NCBI RefSeq assembly: GCF_000711215.1
Contig: NZ_JOMF01000005.1
Coordinates: 296,092-360,091 of the forward strand
Length of the DNA stretch: 64,000 nt
Source: Methanomicrobium mobile BP
GTDB lineage: Archaea; Halobacteriota; Methanomicrobia; Methanomicrobiales; Methanomicrobiaceae
Reading direction: 5' to 3'
Part shown: one piece after another, positions 25,932-34,530 of the stretch
How positions within the stretch are numbered: position 1 is the stretch's first letter
Layout of the letters: every line of letters begins with the position of its first letter
Notes under the pieces: generated by a model
Database searches by the model: none
What the model saw: only the letters and a program-made list of their open reading frames with translations
What the model was told of the DNA's origin: nothing
Program-made: the position numbers and the translations under genes

Positions 25932-26870
25932 ATGGAATACAGATACATCTTCGGACCCGTGCCTTCAAGACGACTCGGAATCTCTCTCGGCGTTGACCTG
26001 ATACCGCCAAAGACATGCTCATATAACTGCATATACTGCGAATCGGGAAAAACAACGAATCTGACCGTGGAACGAAGAGAATACGTCCCGCTGAATGACG
26101 TTCTCAAAGAGCTCGACGGCATTTTGAAGACTCATCCGCGACTCGACTTCGTGACATACTCCGGCTCCGGAGAGCCGACCCTGTACTCGCGGATAAGCGA
26201 AGTAACGCGGTTCGTAAAGGAGAACTACCCCGAGTATAAAACGGCGCTTCTCACAAACGGCAGTCTGTTCCATGACGAAAAGGTAAGGCGCGACTGCCTC
26301 GACATAGATGTTGTCATACCTTCTCTCGACTGCGCAGGCGAGACCGAATTCAAAAAGGTTGACAGACCGCATCATTCCCTCTCGGCAGCGGTCGTAAACG
26401 AAGGCATTGCAAAGTTCCGCACGGAGTATACGGGTCAGATATGGCTCGAGATCTTCATCGTCCCCGGAATCAACGACACCGATGAGGAGATCGGGCGCAT
26501 AAATGCCGAGATTGCAAAGATACGCCCCGACAAGATTCAGCTCAACACGCTCGACCGCCCGGGTGCAGTTGACTGGATAAGACCCGCGGATGACATAAGG
26601 ATGCAGGAGATTGCCGGAAAACTCAGGCATGACAATATCGAGATAGCCGGAAAACCCGCGACGCGCTCTTCGAATAAAGCCTACTCGGGAGATATCTCCG
26701 ACGTAATTCTTCGGACTGTCAGAAGAAGACCCTGCACCCTTGACGATATCGTAAAAATAACGGGTCTGCACATGAACGAAGTCAACAAATATCTGGGTGT
26801 TCTCGTCGCCGAAGGGAAAATAACCGAGGCACGCGGCGAACGCGGAGTCTTCTACAGATCTGCGGAATAA
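25932..26870 (+). CDS. Radical SAM protein with C-terminal winged helix
   Basis: Radical SAM enzyme of the COG0731 type, distantly like wyosine-synthesis TYW1 but without its flavodoxin part. The [4Fe-4S] ligands are C29, C33 and C36 in CSYNCIYC; GSGEPTLYSR near residue 80 is the SAM-binding GGE-like motif. Residues about 255-312 look like a winged helix (TLDDIVKITGLHMNEVNKYLGVLVAEGKI), suggesting nucleic-acid contact. The opening FGPVPSRRLGISLGVD is highly typical of the family. Reaction unknown. Confidence 0.85.
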   Translation: MEYRYIFGPVPSRRLGISLGVDLIPPKTCSYNCIYCESGKTTNLTVERREYVPLNDVLKELDGILKTHPRLDFVTYSGSGEPTLYSRISEVTRFVKENYPEYKTALLTNGSLFHDEKVRRDCLDIDVVIPSLDCAGETEFKKVDRPHHSLSAAVVNEGIAKFRTEYTGQIWLEIFIVPGINDTDEEIGRINAEIAKIRPDKIQLNTLDRPGAVDWIRPADDIRMQEIAGKLRHDNIEIAGKPATRSSNKAYSGDISDVILRTVRRRPCTLDDIVKITGLHMNEVNKYLGVLVAEGKITEARGERGVFYRSAE

Positions 26871-26956
26871 TACGTATGCGGAATAATAAAACAGATTGTT
26901 AACTGCGTCCTAAAAAAGATTGTAGGTTTATTGGTCGGCTTTTCAGCCGTTATAAT

Positions 26957-27225
26957 TTATTTTTTTGCCTTTGACTTGGTCGCTTTTGCTTTGGCAGCGG
27001 TAGTTTTTGCAGCGGCTGATTTTGTTGTGCCTGCTTTTGTTGCCGTTGTTTTGGTTGCCGGTGCTTTTGCTACGCTTGTCTTTGTTGCAGTCGTTTTTGC
27101 AGCGGCAGCCTTCGTATTCGTTGCCTTTTTGGCTGCTGCTTTTGTCGCGGTCGCCTTTGCGGCAGTTACCTTTGCGGAAGCCGCTTTGGTTGCCTTTGCA
27201 GGCTTTGCAGCCTTGGTTGCCTTAT
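26957..27225 (-). repeat. Ala/Lys/Thr-rich coding repeat
   Basis: Degenerate 9 to 15-bp repeats encoding the basic tail of the aldolase. They keep the frame and end at the normal stop, so the tail is translated rather than an artefact of a frameshift. Confidence 0.85.
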
Positions 27226-28138
27226 TGCCGTTGTATATCTTGAGTGCGGCGGCGACGTCCGCATTGTCCATTGTTATGGCCGATATCGCATTGCACATGC
27301 GGATTGCCTCATCCAGCGATTTCTGGTGGATATTTCTGCCGGTTGCGTTGCCGCTGGCGCCGCCGGTGTGAATCTGCGCATATAACTGTGAGAGGAACTT
27401 CTCCGCCGATGTGCTCGAACCGCCGGCGCAGACAAGTTTTGTCCTTCCCGCCGCTTTTACAGCTTCTTTCAGGAGTTCCGCGGAATCCTTGCCTTCCTCC
27501 TTTGGGGGATTGACCTTGACGAAATCCGCGCCCAGCGCCGCCGCGGTTCCTGCCGCGCCCGCGATGAGGTGAGCGTCCTTCTCGTTTTTGACCGCCTTGC
27601 CACGCGGATAAATCCAGAGAACGACGACAAGACCGTATTTGTGTGCCTCGTTGATAATCTGCGCCGCCTGAGAAAGCATTACATCCTCGTATTCGCTGCC
27701 GAGATAGATAGTGTATCCGACCGCCGCTATCTTAAGTTTAGAACTGTCGCGGAGATCAACGACCTGCTGCACGGTCCAGAGCTGTGTGCTTAACGGGTCT
27801 TTCTGATCGGTCTTGACAAGATGAGTCTTCGAGTTAATCTTTACAAGGTATGGCACATTCGGATAACTCTTGCCGTAGCGTGCGATAAGACCGAGTTGCG
27901 ATGCGAAAACACCCACTCTGCTTCCGCTTGCGATGCGGAACATATGTTCGGGATCGGCATCATCTGGGTGGATGTCGGCACCGTAGAAGTCGTCGTTTAA
28001 GTGCTCGGTCTTCTGGTCGCCGGCGAAGAGCATCAGCCTTCCGCTGCCTCCCGTAATCAGCTTATAATTCTCTTTATATTTCGCTTCCGCGTTTTTAGGG
28101 ACGTCAGCGGGAATTACAATATCAGATTCAATGGTCAT
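26957..28138 (-). CDS. Class I fructose-bisphosphate aldolase (DhnA type) with histone H1-like tail
   Basis: Archaeal-type aldolase of gluconeogenesis/glycolysis, perhaps also bifunctional in related lineages. The likely Schiff-base lysine is K208 in ADFVKVNPP; FAGDQKTEHLND near 38-49 and GRNIHQKS near 267-274 (phosphate site) are conserved. The catalytic domain ends near 303. Residues 304-393 are a tail of Ala, Lys and Thr in AKATK-like units, with about 24 lysines and no acidic residue, very like histone H1 or bacterial AlgP tails. The ATG at 28138 gives the family start; the frame extends 20 codons upstream. Length 393 residues. Confidence 0.85.
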   Translation of the reverse strand: MTIESDIVIPADVPKNAEAKYKENYKLITGGSGRLMLFAGDQKTEHLNDDFYGADIHPDDADPEHMFRIASGSRVGVFASQLGLIARYGKSYPNVPYLVKINSKTHLVKTDQKDPLSTQLWTVQQVVDLRDSSKLKIAAVGYTIYLGSEYEDVMLSQAAQIINEAHKYGLVVVLWIYPRGKAVKNEKDAHLIAGAAGTAAALGADFVKVNPPKEEGKDSAELLKEAVKAAGRTKLVCAGGSSTSAEKFLSQLYAQIHTGGASGNATGRNIHQKSLDEAIRMCNAISAITMDNADVAAALKIYNGNKATKAAKPAKATKAASAKVTAAKATATKAAAKKATNTKAAAAKTTATKTSVAKAPATKTTATKAGTTKSAAAKTTAAKAKATKSKAKK

Positions 28139-28225
28139 ATATATTCGTCGATCTCTCAGATTAATAAAGATAATGATAGTGTCGCCGTAAACCCGCATTG
28201 TAAACCCCAGACTCCCGGACGGGAA

Positions 28226-28292
28226 GTTTGGGTGGTTAACGCGGTTCGGGCGGTTTGGGTGGTTAATGCGGTTTTGGCGGTTTGTGCGGTTT
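28226..28292. repeat. Tandem 27-bp repeat, two and a half copies
   Basis: Units at 28226-28252 and 28253-28279 begin GTTTGGGTGGTTAA and differ at a few bases; a partial third follows. They lie in the divergent gap between the aldolase and the 2H-like gene. Confidence 0.88.
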
Positions 28293-28371
28293 CACGTCAG
28301 CCGAAATATGAGCAATACCCGATGAAAACCCGATATAAAATCAGATATAATTTCAGATACCATACTTATGC

Positions 28372-29028
28372 ATGACCGAGGAAAGATATCCCGGGCAGGT
28401 CTCAAAGACTGTTGCCGTTGACATAGTTCTTCTTCCTCCTAAGGATATTGCGGAACTCTGCGTAAAACTCAACAAAAAAATTATCAGGAGATCGGCTGAC
28501 AACCGCGTCCCTCTCAGTCTTACAAGGACACTTCCGCATGTCTCGCTTGCCATGGGCGCAATCGAATTGGACGCCGTGGACGATATCGCCGAATCACTCG
28601 CACGTATCGGCGACCGCTACCTCCCCTATACTGCCGCGTATAAGGGCTTTGCGGCCGTAAAAACCTCGGAGAACGTAATCGTCTCGGGGATGGACATAGT
28701 AAAAGACGAGATTATAATCGAGATGCAGTCCGAGATAAGTTCGGTCCTGAAAGAGTTCAATCTCGGCAGAGTCACTCCCGATATGGTATATCCCGACAAA
28801 ATTCCGATAACGGATTTCACCCTCGATTACTCATCGGACTATCTCGAAAACGTTGACAGCCGGCGGTTTTCGCCGCATATCACCCTCGGAAACGGGGACA
28901 TATATCAGATACGGAATCTGCCCGCAATGCCCGAATCGTTTGTCTGCACGGATATCGCGGTCTGCCATCTCGGAAATCACTGCACATGCAAAAAGATACT
29001 CTGGCATTATGATGGCGGCGGGGAATGA
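28372..29028 (+). CDS. 2H phosphoesterase-like protein
   Basis: A 218-residue protein with two HxS/T-hydrophobic motifs, PHVSLAMG near residues 56-63 and PHITLGNG near 164-171, the paired catalytic signature of the 2H (LigT-like) superfamily. Those enzymes cleave or form 2',5' or 2',3'-cyclic phosphodiesters. It is not the same family as ThpR at 35893, having a longer insert between the motifs. Three cysteines and a histidine (NHCTCKK) lie near the C-terminus. Substrate unknown. Confidence 0.72.
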   Translation: MTEERYPGQVSKTVAVDIVLLPPKDIAELCVKLNKKIIRRSADNRVPLSLTRTLPHVSLAMGAIELDAVDDIAESLARIGDRYLPYTAAYKGFAAVKTSENVIVSGMDIVKDEIIIEMQSEISSVLKEFNLGRVTPDMVYPDKIPITDFTLDYSSDYLENVDSRRFSPHITLGNGDIYQIRNLPAMPESFVCTDIAVCHLGNHCTCKKILWHYDGGGE

Positions 29029-29148
29029 GAAAATTATGCTTAGATCCGCTCACCAATCAAAATTTTGTTATTCCATAAATACTAAAAATAAATACCGAAT
29101 CTTTCAGATACAATCGCAATAAATCCGGCACGTGGAGGAGTGTTTTTT

Positions 29149-30456
29149 TTGGCATTTTTAAATAAACTGTTTCATCTCGATGAATACGGTACTACGGTAA
29201 AGACCGAGGCATATGCCGGATTTATCACATTCTTCGCGATGGCGTATATCATCGTCGTAAACCCATCAATTCTCGTTTCCGCAGGAATGCCCTTCGAAGC
29301 CGCAATGGCGGCAACAATACTCACCGCATTCACGGGCACTCTTGTAATGGGTATCTATGCCAACCGTCCCTTTGCGATTGCGCCCTTCATGGGTGAGAAT
29401 GCCTTTATTGCCTTCACGGTCTGCGGCATTATGGGTTATTCGTGGCAGACGGCACTGGGAGCGATATTCTTAAGCGGCATTCTCCTTATGCTGATAACCT
29501 TGATGGGCGGCAGAAAAGTCCTCTGCGAATCGATACCGTATAACCTGAAATGCAGTTTCACTGCAGGTATCGGGCTTTTCATAATTCTTATAGGTCTGCT
29601 GAATACCGGCATCATACGCATAGAAGGTTCGTTTTCGCCGGTTCACATCGGATATTTCTATGAATCGAATGTCCTGCTCGCCGTCATCGGTCTGCTGATC
29701 ATACTTGTACTGATGGTGCGCAAAGTCCGTGCGGCAATCTTCATCGGTCTGATAGTTACGACGATTGCGGCATTCCTTCTCGGACTCTCGCCCCTTCCCG
29801 AAGCCGTAGTAAGCATGCCTCCCGACATAACGGCGACTTTCATGCAGATGGATGTTGCCGGAGCCCTTACCTTCGGCATGCTCTCCGTTATCTTTTCCAT
29901 ATTCATACTCTCGTTTCTGGATACCATGACAAGTATAATCGGCGTCTCGCGTGAAGGCGGTCTGCTGAACGGGGAAGGCAACCTCGATAATATAGAAAAG
30001 CCGTTTCTGGTGGATTCGCTTGCAAATATGGCAGCGCCTGTCTTCGGAACGACAACATGCGGAGTCTTTATCGAATCGGCATCGGGGGTCACATGCGGCG
30101 GACGAACGGGTCTTGTTGCCGTATTTATCGCGCTGCTCTTCGGGGCAAGTCTCTTTTTTGCGCCGCTGTTTGCCGCGATTCCTTCGGCGGCGTCCGGAGC
30201 GGTCCTGATTGCCGTCGGATTCATCATGTTCAGATCGATTATCGATATCGACTTTAAGGACATGACCGAGTATCTGCCTGCGATCTTCGCCGTAGTCATG
30301 ATGTCTTTTACTTACAACATAGGAATCGGTATCTGCAGTGCTTTCGTTGTATATCCGATTATGAAGGCGGTTTGCGGCAGAATACACGAAGTGAACCGGA
30401 GTACGTGGTTATTCTTCTTCCTGTGTCTGGGATTCTTCATACTCTATCCGTACTGA
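29149..30456 (+). CDS. NCS2/AzgA-family nucleobase permease
   Basis: A purine-type permease with about 12 to 14 helices. GFITFFAMAYIIVVNPSIL near residues 21-39 and GENAFIAFTVCG near 82-93 are AzgA hallmarks, and GTTTCGVFIESASGV near 297-311 is the second substrate-site segment. TTG at 29149 is preferred over GTG at 29140 because GGAGG at 29134-29138 sits 10 bp before it and only 1 bp before the GTG. Likely substrates are adenine, guanine or hypoxanthine. Length 435 residues. Confidence 0.88.
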   Translation: MAFLNKLFHLDEYGTTVKTEAYAGFITFFAMAYIIVVNPSILVSAGMPFEAAMAATILTAFTGTLVMGIYANRPFAIAPFMGENAFIAFTVCGIMGYSWQTALGAIFLSGILLMLITLMGGRKVLCESIPYNLKCSFTAGIGLFIILIGLLNTGIIRIEGSFSPVHIGYFYESNVLLAVIGLLIILVLMVRKVRAAIFIGLIVTTIAAFLLGLSPLPEAVVSMPPDITATFMQMDVAGALTFGMLSVIFSIFILSFLDTMTSIIGVSREGGLLNGEGNLDNIEKPFLVDSLANMAAPVFGTTTCGVFIESASGVTCGGRTGLVAVFIALLFGASLFFAPLFAAIPSAASGAVLIAVGFIMFRSIIDIDFKDMTEYLPAIFAVVMMSFTYNIGIGICSAFVVYPIMKAVCGRIHEVNRSTWLFFFLCLGFFILYPY

Positions 30457-30531
30457 CCGTATAGTATTAAATAACAAAATATTAAATAACAAAATTCTGC
30501 AAAAAAGTCCAAAAAAGAGTAATTATTTGTT

Positions 30532-31491
30532 TTATCCCTTGCCGCTCATGAACAGACTGAGTGAAAGACCCGTTATGAGTGCCACAAGGGCTTCGGATGA
30601 GAAGAATTTATCCGTCGTCAGCGTCTCCAGTGGTATTCCGGCCCAGAAATAACCCAGAAGGAATGTCATGGCAAGCCCTATCATGAATGCGACACAGAAA
30701 TGCCACAGTCCCGTGCGGTAGTTGTGGTATGTCAGTTTTATGAAGACGAAAGCCGCGATCATGAACAGAATGAAGAACACTATTCCCGTATCCACCGTTG
30801 CCGCCGCTATCGTCTTCGATGAGAAAACACCGAATTCAGCCACCGCAAGTGAGATAATGACCATTCCTATGGAGTTATCCTTTGTCAGCATTGCCAGTTG
30901 CGGCGGCAGATAATTCGGAGCATAATTCGGGGCGTAATTCGGCGGATACTGATATTGCGGAGCGGATGCCTGCTGCGGCTGCTCCGCGCCCGGCGTTGCC
31001 GTCTGATAGGGCGGCTGATATGGCGGTTGATATACGGGCATACCCGACGGGCACGCTGCCGCAGACGATGCCGCCGCTGTTTCCGCCTCTTTCTTTGCCT
31101 GTTCCTCTTTCCTCTTTCTGTGCGCACCTATTACGCTTGAGAGAGCCACAATGACCGCGATTATGCCGCAGAAGAGACCGAAACCGCCGACTACGATCAC
31201 ATCCGGCGTGAAACCTTCGGTCAGCACTTTGAAGAGGAATTCTTTGACGAAGATATAGAGTGCAAGGACAAATATTGCAAAGATCATGAATTTCTTTATG
31301 AACGCAACCAGATACTTCGCCGATTTGATCAAAAGGAAGATCGCACAGTAAAGGACAATAAAGGCTATCAGTATTGCAACGAGATCGCCGTTGACTATCT
31401 TATCCGGCATCTCCTGAATGAAGGGACCGATATTCTCGGTCATCGCGGTTACGTTAACCGAAAAATTAGCTAGGCTTTCCAAATCAGACAT
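30532..31491 (-). CDS. Uncharacterised multi-helix membrane protein with Pro/Tyr/Gln-rich loop
   Basis: No family recognised. Helices appear near residues 35-55, 65-85, 97-118, then 208-225, 233-255, 262-285 and 298-315. Between the halves lies a cytoplasmic loop: a basic helix RKRKEEQAKKEAE, then Pro/Tyr/Gln-rich tandem units (QPPYQPPYQ and NYAPNYAPNY). Such low-complexity loops often mediate protein contacts. Length 319 residues; single-gene unit. Confidence 0.75.
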   Translation of the reverse strand: MSDLESLANFSVNVTAMTENIGPFIQEMPDKIVNGDLVAILIAFIVLYCAIFLLIKSAKYLVAFIKKFMIFAIFVLALYIFVKEFLFKVLTEGFTPDVIVVGGFGLFCGIIAVIVALSSVIGAHRKRKEEQAKKEAETAAASSAAACPSGMPVYQPPYQPPYQTATPGAEQPQQASAPQYQYPPNYAPNYAPNYLPPQLAMLTKDNSIGMVIISLAVAEFGVFSSKTIAAATVDTGIVFFILFMIAAFVFIKLTYHNYRTGLWHFCVAFMIGLAMTFLLGYFWAGIPLETLTTDKFFSSEALVALITGLSLSLFMSGKG

Positions 31492-31494
31492 ATT

Positions 31495-31612
31495 TGTTCA
31501 ACTCTTTCTTATGCACCCGTGCACTTATTTTGCTCATGCAGTTCATACACTCATGTACTTCATGCACTCTGCAGCTCAATGCACCGACAATGCATATTCA
31601 CGCCAATGTTCA
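31495..31612. repeat. Degenerate repeats rich in ATGCAC/CATGCA
   Basis: Between the membrane protein start and tRNA-Arg, a stretch of imperfect units like TTCATGCACTC. It is too eroded for an exact unit length. Confidence 0.5.
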
Positions 31613-31660
31613 AATATGAATTAGTATTATTACAGGTATGATAAAAACGTAACTAAAGAG

Positions 31661-31732
31661 CGCCCTGACCGGGACTTGAACCCGGGTCGAAAGCTCCGGA
31701 GGCTCTCAGGATATCCTCTACCCTATCAGGGC
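31661..31732 (-). tRNA. tRNA-Arg (anticodon CCG)
   Basis: Minus-strand cloverleaf with acceptor GCCCTGA/TCAGGGC, anticodon stem plus loop CTCCGGA giving CCG, and T arm CCGGG-TTCAAGT-CCCGG. It reads CGG and is nearly identical in its 3' half to tRNA-Arg(GCG) at 147-218. CCA is not encoded. Confidence 0.93.
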
Positions 31733-31920
31733 ACAAAATTAAAAATTTGGATATAAATTTGGATATAAATTAGATTCTGAATTTGTGTATATTTTTGTAT
31801 GATTTGTTCATCGGCGGAATGCCGATCAATCGCCGGTATAATCGGATATAACCCGATATTATCTGTTATTAATGCGTGATTAATCTTGTCAATCGGCGAT
31901 TGGATGCCGGGGTGCTGACA

Positions 31921-32949
31921 TCAGCGCTTCTGATTGTAAAGCGCCCAGATTCTGCATGCGCCTTCGTGGCTGACCATACACGGACCCACGGGTTTCCTCG
32001 GTGTGCACGCCTTGCCGAAGAGCTTGCAGTCGGTCGGGTCACGGATGCCTCTGAGGACTTTATCGCAGATACATGCCGAGTTCTTCTCGACGTGCTTAAT
32101 CTCGACGCCGAACTTCTTCAAAGCATCGTATTTCTCATATTTGGGCTTGAGTTTCAGACCGGAATCGGGGATCACGGGGAAGCCTCTCCACTCGACGTCG
32201 GTGGGCTCAAAGACCTCGTAGAGCATCTTCATGGCTTTCTGATTGCCCATTCTTTCGACGGCACGCGGGTAGGCGTTTTCCACGTCCGCCCTTCCCTCTT
32301 TTGCCTGCTTCACGAGCATATACAGACCGAGAAGAATATCTTCGGGCTCAAATCCGGCAACAACCTGCGGGACCTTGAACTGCTCGTACATCGCGTATCC
32401 CGTAACGACGCATACGTGTCCCGGGAGCATAAATCCGTCGAGCTTAGCCTCGCCCTGTTCGAGAAGGAACTTCATCGCCGGCGGCACAAACCTGTGCGAG
32501 CACAGTATACTGAAGTTTTCCGGCGGCTCCGTAAGGAGCGTTGCGGCAACCGTGGGTGCGGTGGTCTCGAATCCGACCGAGATAAAGACGACTTCCTTAT
32601 CGGGAACCTCTTTGGCTATCTCGACGGCTTTATGGACGCCCTGAACAACGCGGACGTCGCCGCCGCAGGTATCCAGACTGCCGTTTGTCCCCGGCACACG
32701 CATGAGGTCGCCGTATGTCGCTATAATACAGCCTTTTGCCGCAAGTTCGAGCGCCGCATCGATCTCCCCCTGCGGCGTTATGCATACGGGACAGCCGGGA
32801 CCCATGACAATCTTGAGTCCTTCGGGCAGAACACTCCTCAGCCCCGAACGTGCAATCGACGCCTCGTGAGTGCCGCAGATGTGCATAAATGTGTAATCGC
32901 GGTCAACTATCTCATCGAGTGCTTTTCTTATCTCCATTCCGCCTGCCAT
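31921..32949 (-). CDS. hypD: [NiFe]-hydrogenase maturation protein HypD
   Basis: Scaffold with HypC for assembling the Fe(CN)2CO group of [NiFe] hydrogenases. The N-terminal CGTHEASIARSGLRSVLP is near residues 20-37, GPGCPVCITPQGEID near 51-65 and GFETTAPT near 124. The C-terminal iron-sulfur region contains the cysteines in ACICDKVLRG, DCKLFGKACTP and GPCMVSHEGAC. Length 342 residues. It is not next to other hyp genes in this window. A long plus-strand frame over the same DNA is its shadow. Confidence 0.95.
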   Translation of the reverse strand: MAGGMEIRKALDEIVDRDYTFMHICGTHEASIARSGLRSVLPEGLKIVMGPGCPVCITPQGEIDAALELAAKGCIIATYGDLMRVPGTNGSLDTCGGDVRVVQGVHKAVEIAKEVPDKEVVFISVGFETTAPTVAATLLTEPPENFSILCSHRFVPPAMKFLLEQGEAKLDGFMLPGHVCVVTGYAMYEQFKVPQVVAGFEPEDILLGLYMLVKQAKEGRADVENAYPRAVERMGNQKAMKMLYEVFEPTDVEWRGFPVIPDSGLKLKPKYEKYDALKKFGVEIKHVEKNSACICDKVLRGIRDPTDCKLFGKACTPRKPVGPCMVSHEGACRIWALYNQKR

Positions 32950-33087
32950 TGTATTCCTGTCTCTTTTAGTTATATCTCTTTTAGGTTTTATCAGATTTAT
33001 GAGTGTTTAAGTTGTTCGATGAATATGTCCCGGAAAGTGCCGACCACCGGTGCCGATCGCCTTTAGACCGCATCGCAACTGCCGGTC

Positions 33088-33861
33088 TTAAAACTCCACT
33101 TCAATCGAGATCGGACAGTGATCCGAGCCGAAGATCTCGGGCATAACCGCCGCCGCTTTCACGTTCTCCTTCATGCTTTCGCTCACGAAGAAATAATCCA
33201 GACGCCAGCCGACATTTCTGTCCCTGGCACGGGATTTCATGTCCCACCATGTGTATCTCCCCGGGCTTTCGTCAAACATTCTGAGAGTGTCGTAAAAACC
33301 GCTCCCGATAAGGTCGTCTATCCACCGGCGTTCCATCGGCAGAAAACCCGATACATTAGAGTTCTCTTTCGGTCTTGCCAGATCAATCTCTTTATGCGCC
33401 GTGTTGACGTCGCCGCAGACGACAACGTTTTTCCCCGCATCCGTGAGAGCTTTGAACTGCTTCAGGCATTCGGCATAAAACCGCATCTTATAATCAAGGC
33501 GCTCGGGGGATGCGCCGCCGTTTGGGAAGTAAATATTGAAGAGATAAAAATCGGGATACTCAAGTCTCAGAACGCGCCCTTCGCCGTCGAACTCGCCGAT
33601 ATTGAAGCCTCTCTCAACGGAAAGAGGCTCGGTCTTCGTGAATGTCGCAACGCCGCTGTATCCTTTTCTTTCGGCGGAAGAAAAATACGAGAAATACCCT
33701 TTCGGGTGACGTATGACCGAGGTCAACTGATCTTCGTTGGCTTTCGTCTCCTGAACCGAGAGAATATCGGGGGAGGCGGTGCCGATAAAGTCCGAAAATC
33801 CTTTCTTGGCGCAGGCGCGGATGCCGTTGACATTCCATGAGATAAGTTTCAGCGAGGTCAT
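33088..33861 (-). CDS. xth: Exodeoxyribonuclease III / AP endonuclease
   Basis: Repairs abasic sites and removes 3' blocks. ExoIII-family motifs in order: SWNVNGIRA near residues 8-16, QETKA near 37, YSGVATF near 69, GDVNTAHKEIDLARP near 147-161, and WRLDYFFVS near 222 with the terminal SDHCPI catalytic histidine near 247. Length 257 residues, complete. Single gene. Confidence 0.93.
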   Translation of the reverse strand: MTSLKLISWNVNGIRACAKKGFSDFIGTASPDILSVQETKANEDQLTSVIRHPKGYFSYFSSAERKGYSGVATFTKTEPLSVERGFNIGEFDGEGRVLRLEYPDFYLFNIYFPNGGASPERLDYKMRFYAECLKQFKALTDAGKNVVVCGDVNTAHKEIDLARPKENSNVSGFLPMERRWIDDLIGSGFYDTLRMFDESPGRYTWWDMKSRARDRNVGWRLDYFFVSESMKENVKAAAVMPEIFGSDHCPISIEVEF

Positions 33862-33898
33862 TATGATATAATTGACTTCTTTTGATAAATCATTGCGG

Positions 33899-33982
33899 AA
33901 ATGACATAAAGGTATACATGACTGTATACATGACGATATAAATGACAGTATACATGAAGGTATACAAAACGATATAAATGGC
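33899..33982. repeat. Tandem 12-bp repeat between xth and the DUF6508-like gene
   Basis: Seven units of exactly 12 bp, such as GGTATACATGAC and GATATAAATGAC. Units alternate between a GTATACATGA and a GATATAAATG form, suggesting earlier 24-bp duplication steps. Confidence 0.88.
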
Positions 33983-33986
33983 GGTA

Positions 33987-34394
33987 TTATTCGCTGTCCG
34001 CGGGATACTGTTCCTGATACAGCTCTTTAATCCGCTTAAATATGGCGAACATATAGCCCTTCGAGATAATATCGGCGATGTCGCCGGGGAAGAGCCTGTC
34101 GATTCTGACATGGACGGTCAGAATCTTTCGGATTGTCTCGACATCCGCCTCTTCCAGCAGTTCCGGGTGACCGAGATGTGTCTCGGCGATACCCGTCCAG
34201 TCCTGCCATCTCGTATTTATGAGCCAGTTATTGTAGTAAAGCACCCTTAAAAAATCGTTCAGCGCCTCGCAGGAACCGCTTTTGGCTATCTCCCCGGCGT
34301 TTTCCGAGATAATGCTCTTACTCTCAAGAACATCCATGTATTCGAGAGCGGCATCAAAGTTCCCGGCAGTAAGTGCTTCTCCTTCTTTATTCAT
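33987..34394 (-). CDS. DUF6508-like protein
   Basis: A 135-residue soluble protein. LNDFLRVLYYNNWL near residues 45-58, DWTGIAETHLGHPELLEEAD near 65-84 and ILTVHVRIDRLFPGDIADIISKGYMFAIFKRI near 90-121 fit my recollection of DUF6508, a small helical family of unknown function in bacteria and archaea. Alone between xth and cca. Confidence 0.7.
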   Translation of the reverse strand: MNKEGEALTAGNFDAALEYMDVLESKSIISENAGEIAKSGSCEALNDFLRVLYYNNWLINTRWQDWTGIAETHLGHPELLEEADVETIRKILTVHVRIDRLFPGDIADIISKGYMFAIFKRIKELYQEQYPADSE

Positions 34395-34478
34395 TGGTCC
34401 CTCTTAAGTTGTCGCCCATGATTAAAAGTGTTTATGTCCTTTCAACATTTCTTTTAATCATCACTTTCCATCATTTCT

Positions 34479-34530
34479 TCAATTCCGTTAATTCTTTTCA
34501 ATTCCGTTCAATTCTTTTCAATTCCGTTCA
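34479..34530. repeat. Tandem repeat overlapping the cca 3' end
   Basis: Three copies of a roughly 20-bp unit TCAATTCCGTTCAATTCTTT; the last runs into the final codons and stop of cca (34518). The repeat probably reshaped the C-terminal residues. Confidence 0.75.

Noticed and set aside
29470..30387. Minus-strand 305-codon frame over the nucleobase permease gene
   Set aside because: Shadow of the permease; the translation is rich in Arg, His and Tyr without any fold-like pattern.
31876..33066. Long plus-strand reading frame of 396 codons
   Set aside because: It lies opposite hypD, which has clear HypD motifs and cysteines; the plus-strand translation resembles no family.
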